Of a stretch of DNA of 64,000 bases, positions 23,316-32,178 are shown piece by piece. Within the stretch, counting starts at the first letter, position 1. The number at the start of each line of letters is the position of its first letter. Source of the stretch: Bryopsis sp. KO-2023. Lineage: Eukaryota > Chlorophyta > Ulvophyceae > Bryopsidales > Bryopsidaceae. The notes beneath the pieces are model-generated. The model saw only the letters and a list, made by a program, of their open reading frames with translations, made no database searches and was not told where the DNA came from. The stretch spans positions 2,914,001 through 2,978,000 of the forward strand of contig BSYQ01000013.1 of NCBI GenBank assembly GCA_030272585.1. Direction: 5' to 3'. The position numbers were made by a program, and so were the translations under genes.

Positions 23316-25683
23316 ATGCCGACTGCCACCCACGCGTTTGTTTTGAGACCGAAGGGCCCCGAGGAGGGCGAGGCCGCCGCCGGCTTCATGCTTGGAGATC
23401 CGCGGGAGAGTGACCGCGAGGTCGTTAAGAAGCTCCAGGGTTGGGGCCGGATCTCCAACGTGGCGCTGGCGGCGGTCACCACCGCCTTCCTCGGGGCGGT
23501 CACCACCGTCGCGGTTTTGACGACGGGCCTGCTTCCACTCACCCTCCCTCTCCCAGACGACGAGCAGCCGCTGGACAGGTTCCTGGAGGGGGTGGAGGAT
23601 CTGCTGGTGCTTGGGAAGGCGGCGGTAATCGTTGTGCCTTGGGAGGAGGGGGGGGGAGGATCCGAAGGGAGGAAAGAGGGGGGGGGGTCGCCGTCTCGCT
23701 CGGACGCGTCGCCGGACCCTCCTGAAAAGGGGGTGCACCCCACAACGTTGGAGGGCGCTGTGGGCTGGCGGGATGCAGCCTTTTGCACGGTGCGGAGGAG
23801 GGGGCAGGGAAGGGGAACGTACGCGACGTTCACATCGGAGGGTTTCGAATGGTTAACAAAGGTGGGTGCACGGTCGGCGGAAAAAAAAAGGGGGGGAGGG
23901 GGGTTGGCTAAGCTTCAGGGTTTCTTTCTATTTCTGAAGCCAAAGAAAACAACAGAGTTTTCTTTGTTTCTCTATGTTTTTCTGGTTGTTTTGTTGTTGC
24001 TGTTGCTGAACCATGTTCTGTCCCTGTATAGCCATGTTGTATTTGCTAAAAACCGTGCAAATGTGTGTGCAGTCCATCCGCCAGTGGTGGCCGAGGTGCA
24101 AGGACCAATCCTACCACGACCACCGACGCGCCCACATCCAGTGCGGGAACCTGGCCGGGTATGTGGCGGGCGCGGGGGACCCATACGGAGGCTGTAAACT
24201 GCGGCTCGCCCGTCACATACCCGCGACTTTGACGCCGAACTTGGATGAAAACGAGGTAACCATGCAAAGAAAGCACTGTTCGTTGTTGTCAGAATAAAGA
24301 ACCATGCAAAATTAATCATGTTCGTTGCAGTTTGTTTGTATAACCATGCAAAAACAACCGTGTTCGCTGTGCAGGTGGGAGGGGTCGATGTCACGAACGC
24401 GGACGGCGCGAAGCGAATGCGGGAGTTTATGAGTCTCGTGGAGAAGAGACTCATGCTCCAGAGGAGCAACAGGGGGGCAATTGTCGACGGAGCTCAAACC
24501 TTCAAGCTATCACTGAAGGTGATCCGAGGTTATGTTTCGAAGAGGTATGGTGTTTGCGTTGGTATTTCGTTGGGTGTCGTTGTGTTTCTCCGGTTTAACC
24601 ATGTTAAGTTGTTGAGTGTCGTTGTGTTTCTCTGTTTTAACCATGTTAAGTTGTTGAGTGTCGTTGTGTTTCTCTGTTTTAACCATGTTACGTTGTTGAG
24701 TGTCGTTGTGTTTCTCTGGTTCAACCATGTTGAGTTTTCTAACCATGTTATTGTTGTGTTTAGAATCGCTGACGAGAGCCGGGTACGCTTCACCAAGACC
24801 CACACGGGGAACTTCGTGGAGTCGAACCTTCGTCACCCACTCAACGACAACCGTGAACTTTTCACGGAGGACGCCGAGTGGGTGACGACGGTTCGCCTCC
24901 AAGAGGCGCGCTTCGCGGAGCATGGCGACGTCTACGTCACCACATCCACGAAGCTCGACGACGAGGGCGCCGAGACCCCCCCGGACGTCGGCTCGGAGTC
25001 TTCCGACTCCCCCCCCGTCGCTGACGCCGGTGACGACCGCGATGACGACCGAGACGTCGGGAAGCAGAAGTCGCCCACCACACCCCGCCGTGGTCTCCAC
25101 TTGGCCCGTCGTGGGAAGAGCCCGAAGAAGTCCAAGAACCTCCCCCGTGGTGTGCGCGTCCCCGACGCACTGAGGACCCCCTTCTCCGCACGCCGTTCCA
25201 CCCGACTCGCGGCACAGCGAGGTAACCTTGCAGCTGTCTTGGATTTCGTTGCAGTCGTGTTGTTTTTTGTTCTGTGTACCTTGTGCTGAACTTGTATAAC
25301 GTTGTGTTGCAGATTCTTCCTGGAAGAATGTCGACGAAGGGTTCGACACGGAGCGCGACCTCGTGGAGGTGAGCGACACGCCGGCGGAGGGCCAGAGGGG
25401 GTCGGAGGTGCTGCCTCCAGCGGTGGGCGAAGCACTCACAACGGCGACGGCCCCAGGTGCAACGGCGGAGGAGGGGGGGGTGCCTTCTGAGACGCCCACC
25501 AGAAGCGCTTCCACCAGGGACTCAGCTGAGAGGCGGAGGAAGAAGAGGAAGGGAAGGAAAAGGAAGGGGGGGGAGGCTGAAGAAGACACAACGTCGGCAC
25601 CTTCCGGTGCAACGGCGGAGGAGGGAATGACAACGGCGGAGTCGGGGGGGAGAAAGAAATCCAAGAAAACCAAAAAAAAGTAG
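23316..25683 (+). CDS. second CACTA gene: basic, probably nuclear protein (TNPA-like position)
   Basis: At least five GC-rich exons starting at the ATG at 23316: 23316 to about 23860; about 24074-24258; about 24376-24545; about 24762-25221; and about 25313-25683. They end at TAG 25681-25683. The second exon carries SIRQWWPRCKDQSYHDHRRA, and the third VDVTNADGAKRMREFMSLVE. The C-terminal third is highly charged, with nuclear-localisation-like stretches (RRRKKRKGRKRKGG, KKSKKTKKK). I do not recognise a domain. Its place beside and divergent from the transposase, and its basic tail, suggest the DNA-binding partner protein that CACTA elements usually encode. GC content and codon use differ sharply from the host genes around it. 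Intron limits are approximate. Confidence 0.55.
24577..24740 (+). repeat. 42-bp tandem repeat in an intron
   Basis: About 3.5-4 copies of a 42-bp unit containing TGTCGTTGTGTTTCTCTG and AACCATGTTAAGTTG. It lies between two exons of the second CACTA gene. The AACCATG word is frequent all through the transposon. Confidence 0.8.
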
Positions 25684-25685
25684 AA

Positions 25686-26196
25686 GGCAACTGAGTTTGG
25701 GGATGATGGGTGTGGACTTTGATTTGTCTTGTTGTTTTTTTTCTGGCTGTTTTGGGGGGCAACTGAGTTTGGGGATGATGGGTGTGGACTTTGATTTGTC
25801 TTGTTGTTTTTTTTCTGGCTGTTTTGGGGGGCAACTGAGCTTGGGGATGATGGGTGTGGACTTTGATTTGTCTTGTTGTTTTTTTCTGGCTGTTTTGGGG
25901 GGCAACTGAGTTTGGGGATGATGGGTGTGGACTTTGATTTGTCTTGTTGTTTTTTTCTGGCTGTTTTGGGGGGCAACTGAGTTTGGGGATGATGGGTGTG
26001 GACTTTGATTTGTCTTGTTGTTTTTTTCTGGCTGTTTTGGGGGGCAACTGAGTTTGGGGATGATGGGTGTGGACTTTGATTTGTCTTGTTGTTTTTTTCT
26101 GGCTGTTTTGGGGGGCAACTGAGTTTGGGGATGATGGGTGTGGACTTTGATTTGTCTTGTTGTTTTTTTTCTGGCTGTTTTGGGGGGCAACTGAGC
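25686..26196 (+). repeat. 71/72-bp tandem repeat, about 7 copies
   Basis: The unit starts GGCAACTGAGTTTGGGGATG, and the copies differ mainly in the length of one T run (71 or 72 bp). The array begins 3 bp after the stop codon of the second CACTA gene and forms its 3' flank. The long open frames across it on the minus strand are repeat artefacts. Confidence 0.92.
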
Positions 26197-26313
26197 TGGG
26201 GGATTTGTAATTAACGTTGCAGAGTGGTCTGTCGTCGCTGTAAACGACATCGTTGCAAATGAACCACTCAACCATGTGAAAACTTAGTGTCTCCAGAATT
26301 AGGTAAACGGAGT

Positions 26314-26405
26314 GACATCGTCGAATCGACATTGTAAGAACAATTTTAATCTTTCGTTTAAGTGAAATATTGACCTTGATCTTACAATGTCGATTCGACG
26401 ATGTC
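26314..26405. repeat. perfect 26-bp inverted repeat with 40-bp loop
   Basis: 26314-26339 (starting GACATCGTCGAATCGACATT) is the exact reverse complement of 26380-26405. It lies at the border between the CACTA coding half and the captured-sequence half, so it could be an internal element end or a regulatory hairpin. Confidence 0.88.
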
Positions 26406-26883
26406 GTTCTTTGCCGGCGTGCTTTTGCGGTCGCCTCAAGGGAAAAAGCTGTGAGCTTCCGTGGACCATCGACGCTTCTTTCTGGTTTGAGCCTGAGCGT
26501 TGGAAGGGTTGTTCTCGGACGGCTTATGATTTGGGGGCCCCTCGCGCCAATGGTGGTTTCGTAGGTGAACGAACGTTTTGGCTCCAAGATCTGCTGCCGA
26601 AAAAAGTGGGTCCCGCTGGAACCAAAGGAGATGGTTCACAACCTCTGGTGCGTATGTCCTCCGGCTTGCCCACCTCACAGAACACCATGCGAACCACCAC
26701 AGAGGTCGCAACCTGGAACCGGTGTTGGGTGGGAGGTGGCTGGTGGGAGTGATCTATTGTTTAATTTTGTTATATGTTTTTTTTTTCAGTACACCAGTTC
26801 TGTTCTCGAACTCCCCTCTGAATAGGCAAGAAACAGGGCTGCTGGTTGGGTTTTTTTGTGGGGTGAGGTTTTTGGATTTTTTC

Positions 26884-27235
26884 TTTCAAGGTCAGGTCTG
26901 GTGCTTGTGAAATTACGATGGACTGTAGGCTGGAAAAACGGGGTTGGTAATGGATAGGAAATGGACCGTGGAAAATCATAAAGGCAACAGGAAGTCGTCC
27001 TCAAGAACGCCAACCCCCGACAAACGGTGTGCATCTACAAGTGCGAAGATTCTGTTGTGAAGGTACCAGTTGGCAGGGCTGCTCTTTCTCTATCCCTTCT
27101 TTTTTTTTTGGGGGGGGGGGGGGAAGGGGCGTCAGAATAGTAATTCCCTATGAGGATGTGGCAGGGTCTGGATGCAGTTCACGAAACTTCAGAACCATGC
27201 GTTCGAGTGATTTCCCACATGTATGCTGGATTGTG
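26884..27235 (+). pseudogene. captured CAP gene fragment (exon 10, following intron)
   Basis: This segment matches the CAP gene at about 7,776-8,150: most of exon 10 (MDRKWTVENHKGN, then frame-breaking small deletions), its splice donor, the intron T-run/G-run tract, and unique intron words such as GAGTGATTTCCCACATG. Because intron sequence is included, it was copied as DNA and not as a retrocopy. Frame breaks make it non-coding as CAP. Confidence 0.88.
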
Positions 27236-28516
27236 ACCCTCGCCTGTCCGGACATCCCAAGTCAACTACGTGAGTGAAAGTGTCAACTCCATCATCAGTC
27301 AGTCTGTACAAGGATGATAACGTTCTTGGTCACAGAAAATCCTTTGCACTTGGTGGGAAGAATGCTGCTCAATTCCCTGTTTATGTATGTCGGCTATGTC
27401 CAGGTATTCCAACGTGTTGCAAATCTTGCTGCCCATAATTTCCAACCCCCATCGCTGGTTTGTCGTTCACATCTTCAGGTCGCATGTCTGAAACTGGCAT
27501 TTTTCTTGAAGCCAACAGCAATGTCCCTCCCAGTATTTCTTCAGCTGCTGGGGTCAGTTTCTAATTCTCAGGGGATTTTTGTGTGTAGATTCGTCGCATC
27601 ATAGCTCTGTGGCCTTTGGGCCAGCAGCATAGGGAGATACGTGACGGCCACGACAATAATTGGCTCCTGCTGGAGTTTGCGTTATCGATCCCCTTCGCAG
27701 CCGGGTACAAGACAGAGGTAGGATTAGCCGGATGTCTGCCAGAGATCGGCTTCCCCCCTGGAGGTCTGACTTCCAATTAATGGCCTGCAGGCATCAAGAT
27801 GCTATGTTTAGCCTCCCTGGTGTTGTGAGGTATCTGCACATCAATTTTTGAAACCCACTTGCTGCACAGAAGTATGATATTATGAATCAGGGTGTTTCTG
27901 AGAAAAAGAATTGAAAAAACTCTACCAGGGAAAGGACATGACTTCAGTGTGCTTTTTCTCAAAAAGAAAGTAAAAAGAGAAAGCAGAGTAGGAATGGCAA
28001 AGATTTGATTTAAGTTTGTTAAACTAATGGGGAAATTGCTGTGCATTTGTAGTAGGTGGACCTTCGATGCCAGCTGTAGGAAGAATCTGACAAGACAGGC
28101 CAGGCCGAAGGCAGTTTGGGTGCCGAGGAGAACGAAGTAAAGAAGCCAAGGTGTGGATACAGAAAAATATGACACATAATAAACCTATCGGTTGTCTAGC
28201 GCTCAAAGCACTACCTCTTCTTCTTTCTATGAGCTGTAGGAAATCGGAAAAAAAAAAAATGTAAAGTTTTGAAAGTGGCAAAAGTGCCTTTCAAACAGCG
28301 GTGACTGTGACCAGGTGCATCTAGGGGAGAAGTGAAAAAACTGACGGAAGCGAAAAACTCTTTCAATTCCACCTGTAACGCATGGTCAGCCGGATTCCAC
28401 CGATGAGGGATAGATAGAGAGAATCCACATCAGCACCGGAGACATGATCCGAAGCCACAGGGCCAGCACCTACTCCGGGATGCTGTAATTCCCGAGTGGT
28501 ACAACAGTGGTAATTG

Positions 28517-28873
28517 ATGAGCCTAAACCTGCCCCACCTCCTCCCCCTCCTGCTCCTTTACCTCCAGCACCAGTTTCTGCAAGGCCACAGGCAAAGGTGT
28601 CAGGTGCCCAAGCTAAGTCAACTGGAGCCTATGCCCCAGCAAAGGCCACTGGTTCATTTGTTCCTGCAAGCCCTGTGGAGAAACCTGCAGAACCAGCTCC
28701 AGTTAAGAATCTGGAGAAGCCTGCTGAGGTTCCAGAAGAGAAGCCTGAGGCTCCAGTTCAGCAACCAGAGGAAACTCCAGAGAAACCAGTACGACAACTA
28801 GGCACTCTGTTCTGTCCTTCATATGATAGATCCCTTGATGTGTATGCATGGAAGATCATTAACCAATGCCTTT
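28517..28873 (+). pseudogene. captured Pro/Ala/Glu-rich coding fragment of unknown origin
   Basis: An open stretch of about 120 codons encodes a proline-rich run (KPAPPPPPPAPLPPAP), an Ala/Ser/Lys segment and repeated KPAE/KPEAP blocks. It ends in a stop at 28873. It is clearly biased like a linker region of a cytoskeletal or scaffold protein, but no domain is recognised. It does not match the CAP linker. Its position between two CAP fragments inside the transposon suggests a piece of another host gene. Confidence 0.4.
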
Positions 28874-29099
28874 GATTTTTGCAGGCATTTGAAAAGTCGC
28901 AAGAAGCAGATGTTATTTGAAATTGTGGGGGTTATCCTGAACTGCGATGTTCTATTGAGACTATCCTTTCTTTATGGTTTTGTAGCGCTTGCCACTGTAA
29001 CAGGTTTGGTCTGGTTCCACCACACTTGTTAAATTAAAACTAAAAGTAAAACTAATTAAAACTATTACACTCTTCCGTGTTCATTTTTAAATTTATTTC

Positions 29100-29255
29100 A
29101 GGTTTTTCTTTCTTTATCATTTCCCCAGGTGTATATGCCTGACTTGTTGACCGATATGGCCATTTCGGCAGCAAAATCAGCTGGGGTCTTGGTTATTGTA
29201 ATTGGTGGGGAGGAGCCAGTGGAGTCGACCGTTTCAGACCAATTTGTCACGTTCG
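29100..29255 (+). pseudogene. captured CAP gene fragment (last exon)
   Basis: Pyrimidine-rich intron end plus exon, matching CAP 8,540-8,695. The encoded peptide VYMPDLLTDMAIS, then AKSAGVLVIVIGGEEP and DQFVT, differs from CAP at a few residues. After DQFVT the sequence stops matching CAP and continues in frame into an unrelated Ala/Ser/Cys-rich stretch. Confidence 0.88.
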
Positions 29256-29572
29256 CATCCACAACTGCTTCTGCATACACAAAGGAGGGCACAGTTGCAG
29301 CTGAAAGCTTTTGTGCGGGGGATTCTTCATCAGTGACAGAAGGTGCAACCACTGTCGTTGGAAATGCTTGTGGTGGAGTGAAGCAGTTGGAGGCTTGCCG
29401 TGGTGTTGGTGCTTCTTGCTGTGCGAGAAGCTTCAAGAGGAGGCTCTGTAACTATTCAAAAGACGGTTGCAAGAATGGTCCATGGATCAGAAATAATGAC
29501 TACAGTTATGAGAAGAATACAAAAAGGTCTTTTCAAGATGGGAAGAAAAACCAGTGCTTCTGCCTCCAGTAG
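29256..29572 (+). pseudogene. Ala/Ser-rich, Cys-rich open stretch fused to the CAP fragment
   Basis: It continues the CAP frame for about 105 codons to a TAG at 29570-29572. It is rich in Ala, Thr, Ser and Gly, then has clustered cysteines (GASCCARSFKRRLCNYS, KDGCKNG, QCFCLQ). In style it resembles the C-terminus of the secreted Ala-rich gene at 47.2-49.4 kb (VARCCKKGK, CTCGLG), so it may be a captured relative of that family. The sequence similarity is weak. Confidence 0.35.
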
Positions 29573-29735
29573 AGAGCTGGAGGAGATTCTTATCTGTTAA
29601 TCCAGAATTAACATGCAGTTCGATATTTCGTCTTTTCATGTTTTCATTTGTGAGTTGGGATGGCAGGGAGTGACCCTTATTTCATTTTTAGTCTGCTAGC
29701 AATATGATGTTTTATTGATATGATGTTTTGTAAAG

Positions 29736-31222
29736 AACGTTGCAAAACCCAAAACCAACAGTGTGACAAAGCCTTTCATCGATGTTATAATCAACGTTGC
29801 AAAGTGCAAAACCAACAGTGTGACAAAGCCTTTCCCCGTTGTAACAACCAACGTTGCAAAGTGCACAACCAACAGTGTGACAAAGCCTCTCCCCGTTGTA
29901 ACAATCGACGTTGCAAAATCAGCAACCAACAGTGTGATAAAGCCTTTCATCGTTGTTATAATCAACGTTGCAAAGTGCTGACAAATCATCGTGAAAAGGC
30001 CTGTCCGCGTTGTAACATGCATCGTTGTGGAGTGCACATTCTTCCGTGCTCAGAGACCTGTCTCCGTTGTAACATGCATCGTTGTGGAGTGCACATTCTT
30101 CCGTGCTCAGAGGCCTGTCTACGTTGTAACATGCATCGTTGTGGAGTGCACATTCTTCCGTGCTCAGAGGCCTGATTACGTTGTAACATGCATCGTTGTG
30201 GAGTGCACATTCTTCCGTGCTCAGAGGCCTGATTACGTTGTAACATGCATCGTTGTGGAGTGCACATTCTTCCGTGCTCAGAGGCCTGTCTCCGTTGTAA
30301 CATGCATCGTTGTGGAGTGCACATTCTTCCGTGCTCAGAGGCCTGTCTACGTTGTAACATGCATCGTTGTGGAGTGCACATTCTTCCGTGCTCAGAGGCC
30401 TGTCTCCGTTGTAACATGCATCGTTGTGGAGTGCACATTCTTCCGTGCTCAGAGGCCTGTCTACGTTGTAACATGCATCGTTGTGGAGTGCACATTCTTC
30501 CGTGCTCAGAGGCCTGTCTACGTTACACGCATCGTTGTGGAGTGCACATTCTTCCGTGCTCAGAGGCCTGTCTACATTGTAACACGCATCGTTGTGGAGT
30601 GCACATTCTTCCGTGCTCAGAGGCCTGTCTCCGTTGTAACATGCATCGTTGTGGAGTGCACATTCTTCCGTGCTCAGAGGCCTGTCTACGTTGTAACATG
30701 CATCGTTGTGGAGTGCACATTCTTCCGTGCTCAGAGGCCTGTCTACGTTACACGCATCGTTGTGGAGTGCACATTCTTCCGTGCTCAGAGGCCTGTCTAC
30801 ATTGTAACACGCATCGTTGTGGAGTGCACATTCTTCCGTGCTCAGAGGCCTGATTACATTGTAACACGCATCGTTGTGGAGTGCACATTCTTCCGTGCTC
30901 AGAGGCTTGTCTACGTTGTAACATGCATCGTTGTGGAGTGCACATTCTTCCGTGCTCAGAGGCCTGTCTACGTAACATGCATCGTTGTGGAGTGCACATT
31001 CTTCCGTGCTCAGAGGCCTGATTACGTTGTAACATGCATCGTTGTGGAGTGCACATTCTTCCGTGCTCAGAGGCCTGATTACGTTGTGACATGCATCGTT
31101 GTGGAGTGCACATTCTTCCGTGCTCAGAGGCCTGATTACGTTGTGAACTGCATCGTTGTGGAGTGCACATTCTTCCGTGCTCAGAGGCCTGTCTACGTTG
31201 TAACATGCATCGTTGCAAATGA
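29736..31222. repeat. 57-bp satellite array, about 26 units in two subfamilies
   Basis: Five units of an early variant (AACGTTGCAAAGTGCA...) at 29736-30015 are followed by about 21 units of a second variant (CGTTGTAACATGCATCGTTG then TGGAGTGCACATTCTTCCGT). Most units are 57 bp; several are 54 bp. No stop arises in one frame of each strand across the whole second variant, giving apparent ORFs of more than 400 codons both ways. It lies just inside the right end of the CACTA element, where subterminal repeats that bind transposition proteins are usual. Confidence 0.92.
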
Positions 31223-31803
31223 AGCACTCAGCCATGTCATTTCGAAAAGACGTCAACCATGCTAACCGGGCCTTCTGCGTGATTCGCCGGCTGGATGTGG
31301 GTGCTAAAAAAACCAGCATTGTTAAATGTGCACTCCACAACGATGAAAAACAACCATGCAAAAGGGGTGTAGAACAACGTTAATGATGTCATTAACCATG
31401 CGATTGTTTACAACGTATTCAGCGAATTTCCTATAGTGCCTGCTGCTTGCAGGTTTTTCGCGAGCATCTTCCAGGTGAGTTGGGAAAACTTGACTTGTTT
31501 ATCATCATTTGAGTTCCAAGTCTGACTGCTAACAATGGAAGCAGATTTTCTCCATAGTAATCTTCGGAATTGAGTGTTGTGGTGGCCACAGACTTCAACA
31601 GTTGATTTGAAAGATATGGATCATGTGTGGAAGGAACAAAATATGGCGGAAGTTCACCGGGTTCCATAATTGAGACGGCTGTGTTTCCTTCATGAGAAGC
31701 TTTTTTTGATCCGTAACAGAAATCCCCTAGAAACACCACACTTGATTCCTTAATTCTTGCATCCACCGAACTGAGACTGAAGTCCCCCCTGTTGATGTGA
31801 TAG

Positions 31804-32025
31804 ATTGCACCCGAGTTCCGCTGCACAGCCCAAGAGCTGCGCAGCCATTCATTTTTCGAGGGGGTGGACTGGGATGCCCTTTCCCAGAGGTCTCTACAGA
31901 GTCCAATTCTGGGCAGGATCGACGACCACAGGATCGTCCCCACCCCCCTGGAGGAGCTCGGGATGCGCTACCGGACCTTCTTGTCCAGGGTGGAGGAGTT
32001 CTCAGTGGGGTCTGAGGAGCACTAG
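31804..32025 (+). CDS. last exon of the first pseudokinase
   Basis: Acceptor TAG at 31801-31803; open to TAG at 32023-32025 (74 codons). It encodes EFRCTAQELRSHSFFEGVDW, then SLQSPILGRI, the end of an AGC-type kinase domain and its tail. It aligns along its length with the last exon of the paralog at 36362-36547 (EFRPTVAELKQHAFFRGVDW). It is placed in this gene because it lies downstream of the CACTA insertion and is preceded by the short FFASIFQ remainder of the interrupted exon. Confidence 0.85.
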   Translation: MAPEFRCTAQELRSHSFFEGVDWDALSQRSLQSPILGRIDDHRIVPTPLEELGMRYRTFLSRVEEFSVGSEEH

Positions 32026-32062
32026 CTCCTCAGCCCTACTGAGAAGGACTTAGGGGGGGGAA

Positions 32063-32178
32063 TGGGACTGGTGGAGGGTTTTTTTTCCTTTTTTTTTTAC
32101 CCTCTGCTGGTCCCGGGAGGGGGGAGGCATTTCGTTAGGAGGTCTCCACAGCACCCCGCGTTGGCTGGAGCGGGGTGC
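32063..32178 (+). promoter_or_regulatory. paired 3'-UTR hairpins of the first pseudokinase
   Basis: Stem 1 is 32063-32078 with 32099-32114 around a T-rich loop: 16 pairs, four of them G-U. Stem 2 is GCACCCCGC (32151-32159) with GCGGGGTGC (32170-32178). The same two hairpins follow the stop codon of the paralog. Confidence 0.7.

Larger units (their letters stand above)
17887..31452. mobile_element. CACTA/EnSpm-like DNA transposon, gene-capturing
   Basis: The insertion carries a tnp2-type transposase (minus, 18.5-23.1 kb), a divergent second gene (plus, 23.3-25.7 kb), several tandem repeats and copied host-gene pieces. CACTAT at 17890-17895 and ATAGTG at 31433-31438 are the expected kind of CACTA termini, but no longer inverted repeat and no clean 3-bp target duplication is visible. 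The outer limits are inferred from the paralog, where GGGAG joins directly to GTTTTTCGCG; this leaves 3 bp and 14 bp between the CACTA termini and the exon edges. The word ATTAACCATG occurs at both ends (17893-17902 and 31391-31400). Nested insertions are possible. Confidence 0.78.
16226..32025 (+). pseudogene. AGC-like pseudokinase gene split by a 13.5-kb transposon insertion
   Basis: Exons: 16226-16519, 16618-16863, 16952-17022, 17214-17424, 17687-17886 plus 31453-31474 (one exon split by the insertion), and 31804-32025. Joined, they give 421 codons with no frame error. The N-terminus is hydrophobic (MLKLCTVASAVIALGVCL), a signal peptide or anchor, followed by an acidic/basic linker. The N-lobe has GEVRVVTCPDTGTHFYEKKV (glycine loop, then Lys). 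The hinge is YLISEFCPGGPL. The catalytic loop reads HLALRNLS, so the HRD Asp and the Asn are lost. DFG is DFS, APE is intact, and DVWSYGVVVYRMLVGQFPF is the F-helix. The insertion removes the last part of the domain unless an unusual splice rescues it. The product would be a catalytically dead kinase-like protein even before the insertion. The paralog is at 34.9-36.5 kb. Confidence 0.82.

Noticed and set aside
25436-26587. Long minus-strand frames with PPKTARKKQQDKSKS-type repeats
   Set aside because: Product of the 71/72-bp tandem repeat opposite the end of the second CACTA gene; three overlapping frames give similar peptides.
29736-31222. CRISPR-like repeat array
   Set aside because: The units are contiguous tandem copies with no unique spacers, in a eukaryotic transposon.
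29919-31361. 480-codon minus-strand and 424-codon plus-strand open frames
   Set aside because: They are readings of the 57-bp tandem repeat, whose unit length is a multiple of three and lacks stops in these frames; no independent coding evidence.
17887-31452. The gap in the first pseudokinase as an ordinary large intron
   Set aside because: No GT donor is present at GGGAG|ATTCAC, the paralog has no intron at this place, and the segment carries transposase and satellites. It is still possible that splicing removes it unusually.
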